64,000 nt of DNA from JAFAGX01 sp035623255 (lineage in GTDB: Bacteria > Acidobacteriota > Terriglobia > Terriglobales > Acidobacteriaceae). Within the stretch, counting starts at the first letter, position 1, and each line of letters opens with the position of its first letter. The DNA lies in NCBI GenBank assembly GCA_035623255.1, contig DASPTU010000106.1, forward strand, positions 1-64,000. The letters are read 5' to 3'. This document shows positions 16,052 to 23,838 of this stretch, one piece after another. A program made the position numbers and the translations under genes. Below the pieces are notes generated by a model, which did no database searches, was not told the origin of the DNA, and was given only the letters and a program-made list of their open reading frames with translations.

Positions 16052-16923
16052 TGAGACATGGCTTTCAATGACCGCTCGCTATCAATCCAATCAGTGGTTT
16101 TTTTAAAACCGCCGAAAACATAGAAGTGCAGACCGGCAATGCCCAGCGGCCTGCCATCACTGCCCGCGATGGAATCAGCAAGTTCCCGGATGATGGGCTC
16201 AGGACCTCTTTCCACCAGAACTTTGGCAAACGCAGGGTTCTCGGTCAGCACTCGAAGCGAATTGCCGATTCCGCAGCGCACGGCATAGCGCATCAGGGTG
16301 AGTAAACTAGCCGGGCCGGCGAGGCCCGCCCGGATCGGAACATCGATGCCCCGGGCTCGAATGTCCCGCAGCCATCGAATCACGGGCTCAGCTTTAAAAC
16401 AGAACTGTGTGATGATCGAAAGCTGGAGTCCCTGATTGCGAGCGAAACTTACTTTCGCCTCTAGCGCTTGATTCAAGGCCTTGTCAGGAATGTGAGGGTT
16501 GCCTTCAGGAAAACCGCCGATTGCCATCTGAGATATGCCGACTTTCTGAAAAGCTTCGCTTTGCATTACCGCCAGGCTGCTATCGTACGGTCCCGCCGGT
16601 GTGGCACGGTCGCCGCCTATGATCAGAACGCGATCCACACCCGCGTCTCGCAAGCACTCAGTCAGCCGCTGCAACTGTGCAGCGCTCTGAAGATGACGGG
16701 CACCCACGTGTGGCATTGGGAAGTGACCAGCACGTTTCAACCTCGCTGCCGGCTCGATCATGTCCATCGGATTGGCCCCTGGGATCCAGGCAAGGGAGAC
16801 TATCGTCCCGGGATCCAGACGGTCTGGCGCCGCTTGCAAGGTCCTGGAGTCGCCAGGATTCAGCTCGATCGAGAAACCCTGCAGAAGGGCGATCATGCCA
16901 TCCGACGCGGTTGTAGCACCCAT
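16042..16923 (-). CDS. metF: Methylenetetrahydrofolate reductase (MetF family)
   Basis: A 293-residue TIM-barrel flavoprotein of the MTHFR family (FSIELNPGDSR at the N-terminus, VDRVLIIGGDRATPAGPYDS mid-barrel, ITQFCFKAEPVIRWL). Beside ligM its job is probably oxidation of 5-methyl-THF made in O-demethylation to methylene-THF, restoring acceptor for the next turnover and feeding C1 metabolism. The ATG at 16923 lies only 7 bp from a perfect copy of the shared palindrome and has no clear Shine-Dalgarno; the in-frame ATG at residue 10 is an alternative start. Being under the same operator as ligM sets it apart from a housekeeping methionine-synthesis copy. Confidence 0.9.
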   Translation of the reverse strand: MGATTASDGMIALLQGFSIELNPGDSRTLQAAPDRLDPGTIVSLAWIPGANPMDMIEPAARLKRAGHFPMPHVGARHLQSAAQLQRLTECLRDAGVDRVLIIGGDRATPAGPYDSSLAVMQSEAFQKVGISQMAIGGFPEGNPHIPDKALNQALEAKVSFARNQGLQLSIITQFCFKAEPVIRWLRDIRARGIDVPIRAGLAGPASLLTLMRYAVRCGIGNSLRVLTENPAFAKVLVERGPEPIIRELADSIAGSDGRPLGIAGLHFYVFGGFKKTTDWIDSERSLKAMSHHT

Positions 16924-16930
16924 AGAGATG

Positions 16931-16944
16931 TTCAGTATACTGAA
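16931..16944. promoter_or_regulatory. Perfect palindromic operator TTCAGTATACTGAA
   Basis: A perfect 14-bp inverted repeat and the reference copy for the five-site set. It ends 7 bp upstream of the metF ATG, where a bound repressor would block both transcription start and ribosome entry. Confidence 0.7.
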
Positions 16945-17104
16945 TGTCGGTCACATTTGCTCATGCGAAACCCGGGATTGTCAAGCATGATTGTTCGAGG
17001 GGTTGCGCTTTTCCGTGCACGAAATGGGCGAAGAACATCTGCTGGACGTGGCCCTGTTTGACTTTTTCGTTTAACAAGTTTGCTCACGAAAGCGAGAGGT
17101 AAAT

Positions 17105-17118
17105 TGAGTATACTTAAC
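17105..17118. promoter_or_regulatory. Candidate operator TTGAGTATACTTAA
   Basis: It matches 12 of 14 positions of TTCAGTATACTGAA, with the central AGTATACT intact. It lies about 95-110 bp upstream of the extradiol dioxygenase gene that begins the galBCD operon. Confidence 0.5.
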
Positions 17119-17230
17119 GGTCTTGTGAGCTCGTGCCGCACTGTGTTTCTGATGTTTCAGCCAGGCAGGAAGGCAACTAAAGCCTTGGATGATGCGTTCG
17201 CATCGGTGAATTGTGCAAACTGAACCGATA

Positions 17231-18175
17231 ATGGATATTGCTCATCTCGGCCATTTGGAATTACTTACCCCCACGCCGGAGGAGAGTCTGCGGTTTTTTA
17301 TCCAGGTTATGGGAATGACCGAGAGCGGCCGCGAGGGCGATTCCGTCTACTTGCATGCGTACGATGATTATGAGCGGCATTCTCTGAAACTCACAGCATC
17401 TAAGCTCCCGGGCTTGGGTCATGTCGCTTATCGTGCACGGAGCCCCCAAGCTCTCGAACGGCGCGTGGCAGCTCTGAAAGGATCTGGTTTCGACATCGGA
17501 TGGAGGGATCGCGACTTGGCGCACGGCCCCGCCTTTCTCTGCCAGGACCCGGACGGGCATAAAATCGAACTTTATTACGAGACCCAGTGGTATCAGGCCC
17601 CGCCGGAGTTGCAGCCCGCCCTCAAAAACCAGGCGCAGAAATTTCCTGCGCGTGGTATCAACGTGCGCCGCCTCGATCACTGGAATGGGCTCGCGGTCGA
17701 TATAAAGGCCAACCGCGAGTTTTTCGAAAAATACCTGGGCTTTCGTTTGACCGAGCAGATTGTGATGGACGATGGTTCTGAAGCCGGCATGTGGATGACG
17801 TGTACGAACAAGAGTTACGATTTCGCGTACACGCGCGACCACACGGGCACGAAAGGACGATTGCACCACATCACATATGCAGTCAACAGTCGCGAGGAAG
17901 TTCTGCTTGCAGCCGATATTTGTTTGGAAAATGGCGTTTACATCGAAACGGGTCCTCATAAGCACGCAATCCAACAAACCTTCTTCTTATATCTGTATGA
18001 ACCGGGTGGTAACCGCGTTGAGATCGCAAATGCCGGCGCGCGGCTGATCCTGGCGCCGGATTGGAAGCCGATCCGCTGGAGTGAGGCCGAACGAAAGAAA
18101 GGGCAGGCTTGGGGACTTAAGACCATCGAATCGTTCCACACATATGGAACGCCACCGGTGGAGATCAAGTCGTGA
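17231..18175 (+). CDS. Extradiol ring-cleavage dioxygenase, catechol 2,3-dioxygenase type (VOC fold)
   Basis: A 314-residue type I extradiol dioxygenase with two vicinal-oxygen-chelate modules. The first (residues 1-125) has lost its metal site. In the second the Fe(II) ligands are His150 (RRLDHWNGL), a His of GRLHHITYAV (212/213) and Glu264 (GGNRVEI); His245 and Tyr254 are likely second-shell catalytic residues. The tail AWGLKTIESFHTYGTPP is typical of this branch. It heads an operon with galB, galC and galD, yet is unrelated to the LigAB or GalA dioxygenases that usually feed those enzymes. The substrate may be protocatechuate, gallate or a methylated relative. GTG 17213 is an alternative start. 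Confidence 0.87.
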   Translation: MDIAHLGHLELLTPTPEESLRFFIQVMGMTESGREGDSVYLHAYDDYERHSLKLTASKLPGLGHVAYRARSPQALERRVAALKGSGFDIGWRDRDLAHGPAFLCQDPDGHKIELYYETQWYQAPPELQPALKNQAQKFPARGINVRRLDHWNGLAVDIKANREFFEKYLGFRLTEQIVMDDGSEAGMWMTCTNKSYDFAYTRDHTGTKGRLHHITYAVNSREEVLLAADICLENGVYIETGPHKHAIQQTFFLYLYEPGGNRVEIANAGARLILAPDWKPIRWSEAERKKGQAWGLKTIESFHTYGTPPVEIKS

Positions 18176-18202
18176 ACAATCTCGGATTTCCCGCTTCTAT
18201 GT

Positions 18203-18265
18203 GACTCTGTGTGCTCTGTGGTAAACAACACGAAACACCACAGAGGACACAAGGTGCACAGAGAC
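18203..18265. repeat. Inverted CACAGAG repeat, hairpin-forming
   Basis: The left arm GACTCTGTGTGCTCTGTGGT (18203-18222) pairs with ACCACAGAGGACACA and a following GTGCACAGAGAC on the right (18237-18265) around a 14-base loop. The right arm repeats the 7683-7702 unit. It occupies the gap between the dioxygenase and galB and could act as an mRNA processing or attenuation hairpin. There is no U-tract, so it is not a classical terminator. Confidence 0.6.
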
Positions 18266-18289
18266 TCCTGTCGCCACAGGTCTACAAAC

Positions 18290-19009
18290 TTGGACAAAAA
18301 AAGAACAGCGATAGTCATCAGCGCCCATTCGGCGGATTTCGTGTGGCGTGCAGGCGGGGCGATCGCCTTATACGCTCAGCGAGGGTGGGCAGTCACGGTC
18401 GTCTGTCTGTCGTTCGGAGAGCGTGGCGAGTCCGCAAAACTCTGGCGCGAGCCTGGCATGACAATAGAGAAGGTAAAAGCCAACAGAAAGGAAGAGGCTG
18501 CTCACGCGGCAGAAATTCTCGGGGCCAAGGTGATTTTTTTCGACGTTGGCGACTATCCCATGAGAATTCCGGACAGTATTCTCTATGATCTGGCCGCCTT
18601 GTACCGAAAAATCCGGCCAGAATTTGTCCTCACCCACTCAGTCAAAGATCCTTACAACTTCGATCATCCCCTGGTTTCTCATGCTGCACAAGAGGCGCGT
18701 ATCGTCGCTCAGGCGCACGGCCACGAGCCCGGCACGCCGGTAATCGGGGCGCCGCCGGTATTCCTGTTCGAGCCGCACCAACCGGAGCAATGCGAATGGA
18801 AGCCGCAGCTGCTGCTCGATATCTCTGCGGTTTGGCCCAGGAAGTATGAGGCTTTCAAAGCTATGAATGCACAGGAACATCTCTGGCATTACTACGAACG
18901 TGTGGCACTGCAGCGCGGTGCGCAGGCCTCGCGCAATTCCGACAGGACCATCAAATATGCGGAAGCCTATCAGCGCGTGTTTCCACAGGTCACAGAGGAG
19001 CTCGCATGA
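18290..19009 (+). CDS. galB: 4-oxalomesaconate hydratase, PIG-L/GalB-like
   Basis: About 239 residues of the LmbE/PIG-L deacetylase fold. The metal motif reads ISAHSADFVWRAGG in place of the usual AHPDD, a variation fitting the hydratase branch represented by Pseudomonas GalB, which hydrates oxalomesaconate to 4-carboxy-4-hydroxy-2-oxoadipate (CHA). TTG 18290 (LDKKRTAIVISAH) is the likely start; the frame is open further back, but that part runs through the CACAGAG repeat. Its stop overlaps the start of the CHA aldolase by ATGA, so the two are translationally coupled. Position between ring cleavage and the aldolase fits GalB well; a true deacetylase is less likely. Confidence 0.82.
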   Translation: MDKKRTAIVISAHSADFVWRAGGAIALYAQRGWAVTVVCLSFGERGESAKLWREPGMTIEKVKANRKEEAAHAAEILGAKVIFFDVGDYPMRIPDSILYDLAALYRKIRPEFVLTHSVKDPYNFDHPLVSHAAQEARIVAQAHGHEPGTPVIGAPPVFLFEPHQPEQCEWKPQLLLDISAVWPRKYEAFKAMNAQEHLWHYYERVALQRGAQASRNSDRTIKYAEAYQRVFPQVTEELA

Positions 19010-19683
19010 ACCAACCCGTGGTGGTTCGCAACGTGGAGCAACCCCCTGCAGACGTCATCGCGGCACTGGAGGGCTATGGCGTGACGACCGTCCATGAAGC
19101 GCAGGGACGTTGTGGCCTACTCGCCTCGTACATGCGCCCGATTTTTCCCGGCGTCACCATGGCCGGCGCTGCCGTGACTGTTTCGCTTCCTCCCGGCGAC
19201 AACTTGATGATCCATGTTGCCGTGGAAGTCTGCCGTCCAGGAAATATCCTTGTTGTGGCTCCGACTTCTCCATGTACTGACGGCTATTTCGGCGAGTTGC
19301 TTGCGACCTCGTTGCGTGCACACGGCGTGCGTGGACTCGTGATTGATGCGGGGTGTCGCGACATTCGCCCTTTGACTCAAATGAAATTCCCCGTCTGGAG
19401 CCGAGCGATTAGTTCGCAGGGAACGGTTAAAAGCACACTGGGATCGGTGAACGTTCCAATTGTATGTGCAAGGGCTCTGGTTGAACCTGGTGATGTGATC
19501 GTCGCTGATGACGACGGAGTTGTCGTAGTCGGTCGGGCTCTCGCGAGCCAAGTAATGGTCGCGGCGGAACAACGAGCCAGCAAGGAGAATGCCACCCGGG
19601 AGCGGCTGGCGCGCGGTGAACTCGGACTTGACATCTACGGCTTACGAAAGAAGATCACGGATCTGGGACTCAAATACTCGTGA
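19006..19683 (+). CDS. galC: 4-carboxy-4-hydroxy-2-oxoadipate aldolase, RraA-like (GalC/LigK)
   Basis: A 225-residue RraA-fold protein of the HMG/CHA aldolase class. The signature LVIDAGCRDIRPL holds the Arg-Asp pair that binds substrate and Mg2+, and PCTDGYFGELLATSLRAHG forms the other side of the site. The reaction splits CHA to pyruvate and oxaloacetate, the last step of meta-cleavage of protocatechuate or gallate, and often shows oxaloacetate decarboxylase activity too. ATG 19006 overlaps the galB stop by four bases. The distance to galD is 86 bp. Confidence 0.88.
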   Translation: MNQPVVVRNVEQPPADVIAALEGYGVTTVHEAQGRCGLLASYMRPIFPGVTMAGAAVTVSLPPGDNLMIHVAVEVCRPGNILVVAPTSPCTDGYFGELLATSLRAHGVRGLVIDAGCRDIRPLTQMKFPVWSRAISSQGTVKSTLGSVNVPIVCARALVEPGDVIVADDDGVVVVGRALASQVMVAAEQRASKENATRERLARGELGLDIYGLRKKITDLGLKYS

Positions 19684-19769
19684 ACCGCGAGCGTGGTTCG
19701 ACCGGTGTGCGCAGCTCTCCATGCGCCGCGCGCTCGGCTGTGTCATCGGCCCTTTAGGGAGAAGATCGA

Positions 19770-20915
19770 ATGTCACCTGGGTCACAAACTGCCATCCCTT
19801 GCACGCTGATGCGGGGCGGCACATCAAAGGGTCCCTTCTTCCTCGCTGGCGACCTCCCAAGCAATGTCCAGGTGCGGGACAGGGTTTTACTTGCTGCTAT
19901 GGGGTCGCCTGATGTCCGACAGATCGATGGGATCGGCGGCGCACACCCCCTGACGAGTAAGGTGGCAATCATATCTCGTTCTTCGCGTCCCGGAATTGAT
20001 GTCGACTATCTCTTTGCTCAGGTTTCTGTGGACCGACCGCTAGTCGACATTACTCCCACGTGTGGAAATATGCTGGCGGGCGTTGGTCCTTTCGCCATCG
20101 AACGCGGACTGGTTGCGCCGCAGGACCCAATCACGGCGGTCGCGATTCACCTGGTCAACACCGGAACAGTGGCGGTCGCCCACGTGCCCACCCCAGGGGG
20201 CAAAGTAACATATGCCGGAGAGACATCGATTGCCGGCGTCCCAGGCACAGCCGCCGCCATCCGCATTGACTTCCGCGACACGGCGGGCTCAGTTTGCAGG
20301 GCCCTGTTGCCAACCGGCAACCCGCTCGATCAGTTCGACGGGATAGACGCAACGCTGATTGATAATGGCATGCCCATGGCTGTGCTGCGGGCGTCGGATT
20401 TTGGGAGATCCGGGTACGAATCCCCGGCCGAACTTGACTCCGATCAGCAACTCAAAGCGCGTCTGGAAGCGATTCGTATCATGGCAGGCGAGCGCATGGG
20501 CTTGGGCGACGTGCGCACGAAGGTCGTTCCGAAGATGACCTTGATCGCCCCGCCACAATCCGCGGGGCACGTAATGACGCGCACTTTCATCCCGCACAAA
20601 TGTCATTCGGCTATTGGAGTCCTGATGGCAGTGACGGTGGGCACGGCGTGTATCCTGCCTGGTTCAATCGCCCAGGGCATCGTGCGTCCACGCGAAGGTC
20701 CACTGAAACGGCTTTCGATTGAGCATCCCAGTGGCGAATTCTCAGTTGAATTTGAGGTGGAGCAGATGGGCGGTCAGATCAAAGTACTCCGCTCCAGCCT
20801 GATCAGGACAGCTCGGGCACTTTTCCGCGGCGAACTGCTTGTGCCGGCAAGCGTTTGGAACGGAGAAGAACCTCTCTCCTCCGCCGAGGGCTCGCGGACT
20901 TTGCAACATGCGTAG
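19770..20915 (+). CDS. galD: 4-oxalomesaconate tautomerase, PrpF family (GalD)
   Basis: A 381-residue protein of the PrpF/diaminopimelate-epimerase fold. It starts with IPCTLMRGGTSKGPFFLAGD, as GalD does. The two active-site Cys lie in ITPTCGNMLAG and PHKCHSAIGVLM. GalD converts the keto and enol forms of 4-oxalomesaconate, giving GalB its substrate. The ATG at 19770 has AGGGAGA eight bases ahead. Its end overlaps the next gene by 8 bp. The presence of GalB, GalC and GalD together is strong evidence that oxalomesaconate is formed in this organism. Confidence 0.9.
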   Translation: MSPGSQTAIPCTLMRGGTSKGPFFLAGDLPSNVQVRDRVLLAAMGSPDVRQIDGIGGAHPLTSKVAIISRSSRPGIDVDYLFAQVSVDRPLVDITPTCGNMLAGVGPFAIERGLVAPQDPITAVAIHLVNTGTVAVAHVPTPGGKVTYAGETSIAGVPGTAAAIRIDFRDTAGSVCRALLPTGNPLDQFDGIDATLIDNGMPMAVLRASDFGRSGYESPAELDSDQQLKARLEAIRIMAGERMGLGDVRTKVVPKMTLIAPPQSAGHVMTRTFIPHKCHSAIGVLMAVTVGTACILPGSIAQGIVRPREGPLKRLSIEHPSGEFSVEFEVEQMGGQIKVLRSSLIRTARALFRGELLVPASVWNGEEPLSSAEGSRTLQHA

Positions 20916-21831
20916 CCGGAGACGCATTCAACGAGTAGCTATCATCGGCTTTGGCGAGGCAGGCGGCATTTTCGCTGACGATTTCGCCGAGCAGGGGATG
21001 GTTGTCTCCGTTTTTGACATCCTGTTTGATTCGAAGCGGCACCGACAACGAATGCTAAGGAAGGCGCAAGCGTGCGGTGTCACGGCCGCAGATAACCTGA
21101 GACGCTGCGCGTACAAGGCCGAACTTGTGATTTCAGCGGTTACCGCTTCATCCGCGTTGGATGTGGCGAAAGAGGCGGGGCCAATTCTGGATCAGGGTCA
21201 GCTGTTTCTTGACATCAACTCGGTGTCCCCCGATAGCAAACGCAAGGCGGCCGCGTACGTTGAACGCAGAAAAGCGCGATTCGTCGAGGCCGCTGTGATG
21301 TCTGCGGTTCCGAAGCAACGATTACAAGTTCCAATGCTGCTTGGCGGGCCGCATGCATTTGAGGCCAGCGAACGTCTACGAGCGATTGGGATGAACACCA
21401 CTCCGTTAAGTAACCAACTTGGTGTGGCTTCTGCAGTCAAAATGTGCCGGAGCGTAATCATCAAAGGCTTGGAAGCCCTGGTCATCGAATCTCTATTCGC
21501 AGCGCGGATGTATGGGGCTGAAGACAAGGTGCTGGAGTCTTTGGCTGCAAGTTATCCAGCCATGGGCTGGGAAGATCATTTGCCGGACTACCTGATTAGC
21601 CGCGTCGCCGAACACGGCCATCGGCGAGCCGTCGAAATGCTTGAGGTTGCGCAGACACTACAGAACCTTGGCATTGAACCCATCATGGCGCTTGCGACGG
21701 CTCAACGCCAGCAGCAACTTGTCGGCAAGATGGTAAAGCGGAGATTTGTGTTCGATTCCGAGCGGTTCTCCTGGCGTTCTCTCGCTGATGTGGTGGCCCA
21801 TCCGCGACGCCGGGCCGCGTCAAGCAACTGA
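20908..21831 (+). CDS. NAD(P)-binding 6-phosphogluconate-dehydrogenase-like protein (DUF1932)
   Basis: A 307-residue beta-hydroxyacid-dehydrogenase-type enzyme. The Rossmann motif is VAIIGFGEAGGIFADDF at the N-terminus; the C-terminal half (MCRSVIIKGLEALVIESLFA) is the DUF1932 helical domain, with a Lys where the family has its catalytic Lys. ATG 20908 overlaps the galD stop by 8 bp. Related genes are recurrent in oxalomesaconate/CHA operons, but the reaction is not settled. It might oxidise or reduce a ring-cleavage intermediate such as the hemiacetal semialdehyde that LigC handles elsewhere, since no LigC-like gene is present. That suggestion is inference. Confidence 0.8.
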   Translation: MRSRRRIQRVAIIGFGEAGGIFADDFAEQGMVVSVFDILFDSKRHRQRMLRKAQACGVTAADNLRRCAYKAELVISAVTASSALDVAKEAGPILDQGQLFLDINSVSPDSKRKAAAYVERRKARFVEAAVMSAVPKQRLQVPMLLGGPHAFEASERLRAIGMNTTPLSNQLGVASAVKMCRSVIIKGLEALVIESLFAARMYGAEDKVLESLAASYPAMGWEDHLPDYLISRVAEHGHRRAVEMLEVAQTLQNLGIEPIMALATAQRQQQLVGKMVKRRFVFDSERFSWRSLADVVAHPRRRAASSN

Positions 21832-21879
21832 ATCGTACAACTGCGAGCGGTAACTCACCACGATAATGAATCCCTGTAG

Positions 21880-22599
21880 TTAGCGGTCCAGGGCTGATAT
21901 TTCTGCGCTTTCCCCCACCCCCCTCAAACCCACGCGCGACAGGTTGATGCTTACTCTTGCCCCATGCGCGTGTTCAATCATGAGTGCTGCCACTCGTGAG
22001 CTTTCGCCGTTTTCCAGCGCCTGAACAATCGCGTGATGCTGGCGGTGCGAATAGAGCAGATGATCGTACATGCGGGGAAGATCGATTTTGTCGAAAGCGA
22101 TCGCGTGCGCCGCGGCAAACGGGATTCGCCCATTGCGCTCGATCGCCTCCGCGACTACTTTGCTCCCAGAACCCTCCACGATCAGCGAATGAAATTGCCG
22201 GTTCATTTCGCCGTAGCGAGCTTCGTCCGCCAAGAGTAGGTGCCCCTTGGCAAAGATCTCATCACCGTCCCGGAGGCACTCATGCAGAGAGCGAATAAGG
22301 CGGCGGGACGGCCCTTGTTCCGCCAGCATCCGAGCAGCGAGGCCCTCGAGCGCCCCGCGGACCTCAATGGCATCCATGATTTCTTGCGGCGTGAATGCCC
22401 TTACGACGAAGCCGCGAGTATCCAGCTGAGTCAGTACGCCTTCCTGCGCGAGGATCGGTAGAGCTTCACGCACCGGGGTTCGCGAAACTCCAAGCTTGGT
22501 GGCAAGTTCGACCTCTCTCACTCGTTCGCCCGGAGGCAGTTCCCCGTGCAGGATCATTTCACGTATTCTTACGATCACTCGTGAATTCTTGCCAGCCAT
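21880..22599 (-). CDS. GntR family regulator, FadR/FCD subgroup
   Basis: A 239-residue protein. The N-terminal winged helix-turn-helix is ELATKLGVSRTPVREALPIL; residues about 90-225 are the all-helical FCD ligand domain with metal-site candidates Asp and His in GEMNRQFHSLIVEG and HRQHHAIVQALENG. The ATG at 22599 borders a TGTATGCA site, suggesting self-control. It is convergent with the dehydrogenase gene and divergent from purU. FCD regulators commonly sense carboxylic acids, so an intermediate of the pathway is a plausible effector. Confidence 0.93.
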   Translation of the reverse strand: MAGKNSRVIVRIREMILHGELPPGERVREVELATKLGVSRTPVREALPILAQEGVLTQLDTRGFVVRAFTPQEIMDAIEVRGALEGLAARMLAEQGPSRRLIRSLHECLRDGDEIFAKGHLLLADEARYGEMNRQFHSLIVEGSGSKVVAEAIERNGRIPFAAAHAIAFDKIDLPRMYDHLLYSHRQHHAIVQALENGESSRVAALMIEHAHGARVSINLSRVGLRGVGESAEISALDR

Positions 22600-22908
22600 T
22601 TGTATGCAAACTCGACAAATTATTGTCCGAGTCCGAAATCCGTATACATTTTACTCGAAGTCAAGGCGGATCAAATGTTGTTTTCCATCTGCTAAATAGA
22701 ACTCAGTCGCGTCTGCTTCCCCCGTTCGAGTCGGCTGCAAGCCGCACCAATTGCCGACGTTCCCGGAGTGCTAGACCAGTAGAGAAATACTCGAAAAGCA
22801 CAAAAACTCACGTGCAACGCTTGCGTTTCGCATATGTGTATACAATATTATGCAAACAATACTTTTGAGAGTCCGTAAGGGGAACTCTCGAATCAATCGC
22901 CTTTCAGG
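22600..22908. promoter_or_regulatory. Divergent gntR-purU control region with TGTATACA-type sites
   Basis: About 310 bp without a gene. It contains TGTATGCA (22601-22608), CGTATACA (22641-22648) and a perfect TGTATACA (22837-22844). The first two flank the gntR start and the third lies about 65 bp before purU. These are the only close copies noticed besides the one at 3134-3141. They are candidate sites for the GntR protein. Confidence 0.4.
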
Positions 22909-23772
22909 GTGACGCGCTTGAGAAACTCCGCCATTCTGTTGGTTCAGTGTCCGGACCGTAAAGGATTGAATGCCACGATCGCCGACTTTATATGCCGACA
23001 CGAAGGCAACATCCTGAATTTTGAACAACACCAGACGGTCGAAGAACAGCTCTATTTGGCTCGAATCGAGTGGGATCTAAACGGGTTTCAGCTTGACTTG
23101 AACGATTTTCCTGAGAAGTTCACGCCCATCGCGGAACGGTTTTCGATGAGGTGGCGGATCGCGCTGTCAAGCTACAGGCCGCGGGTAGCTATTTTTGTTT
23201 CGAAACATGACCACTGTCTGGTGGACCTGCTGTATCGGCAGCGCACAGGAGAGCTGGCCTGTGACATCGCGGCGATTGTGAGCAACCATCCTGATGCCCA
23301 ACGCGACGCGGAGTTTTACGGCATTCCTTACTGCGTCATTCCTGTCACAAAAGAGAACAAGGCCGACGCCGAGCAGCAACAGCTGGAGCTTTTGCGGAAA
23401 AATGGAATCGATCTCATCGTACTTGCGCGTTATATGCAAGTCTTGTCTTCTGATTTCATCAGGCAGTATCCACAACGCATCATCAACATTCATCATTCGT
23501 TTCTGCCGGCGTTTGTCGGGGCCAAGCCACACCTGCAAGCGTATCGGCGGGGAGTGAAGTTGATCGGAGCGACCGCGCACTATGTCACAGAGGCTCTCGA
23601 CGACGGCCCCATCATTGAGCAAGGTGTCCAACGAATCTCTCATCGAGATACGCTCGAAGACTTGGTGGAGAAGGGGCGCGACCTTGAGAAGGTAGTGCTT
23701 TCGCGGGCGGTGCGATGGCACATCGAGAACCGCATTTTGCTGTATGACAACAAAACCGTGATCTTCGACTGA
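22909..23772 (+). CDS. purU: Formyltetrahydrofolate deformylase (PurU)
   Basis: A 287-residue protein. Residues 1-85 form an ACT domain (AILLVQCPDRKGLNATIADF); residues 88-287 are the formyltransferase-fold hydrolase with the Asn-His-Asp catalytic set in INIHHSFLPAF and ALDDGPIIEQ. PurU hydrolyses 10-formyl-THF to formate and free THF. Near ligM and metF it would drain one-carbon units released by O-demethylation and return THF. The start is GTG 22909, weakly supported by CAGGGTG context; TTG 22918 is possible. It is separately promoted from ligM, with a TGTATACA site upstream. Confidence 0.9.
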   Translation: MTRLRNSAILLVQCPDRKGLNATIADFICRHEGNILNFEQHQTVEEQLYLARIEWDLNGFQLDLNDFPEKFTPIAERFSMRWRIALSSYRPRVAIFVSKHDHCLVDLLYRQRTGELACDIAAIVSNHPDAQRDAEFYGIPYCVIPVTKENKADAEQQQLELLRKNGIDLIVLARYMQVLSSDFIRQYPQRIINIHHSFLPAFVGAKPHLQAYRRGVKLIGATAHYVTEALDDGPIIEQGVQRISHRDTLEDLVEKGRDLEKVVLSRAVRWHIENRILLYDNKTVIFD

Positions 23773-23838
23773 GAGACGATCACCGGGGCCGACGGAAGGT
23801 CGAGATCAAAACCAAGTGCGTTCGGTGGGAGGTCACCT

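Larger units (their letters stand above)
16924..17230. other. Divergent regulatory gap between metF and the ring-cleavage operon
   Basis: About 300 bp with no credible gene. It holds two copies of the shared palindrome, at 16931-16944 (perfect) and 17105-17118 (two changes), 174 bp apart. This spacing would allow independent control of both promoters, or looping between the sites. No terminator or RNA gene is seen. Confidence 0.6.

Noticed and set aside
18290..19009. The PIG-L protein as a sugar deacetylase
   Set aside because: It is coupled to a CHA aldolase and sits with galD; the AHSAD variant and context fit the GalB hydratase better.
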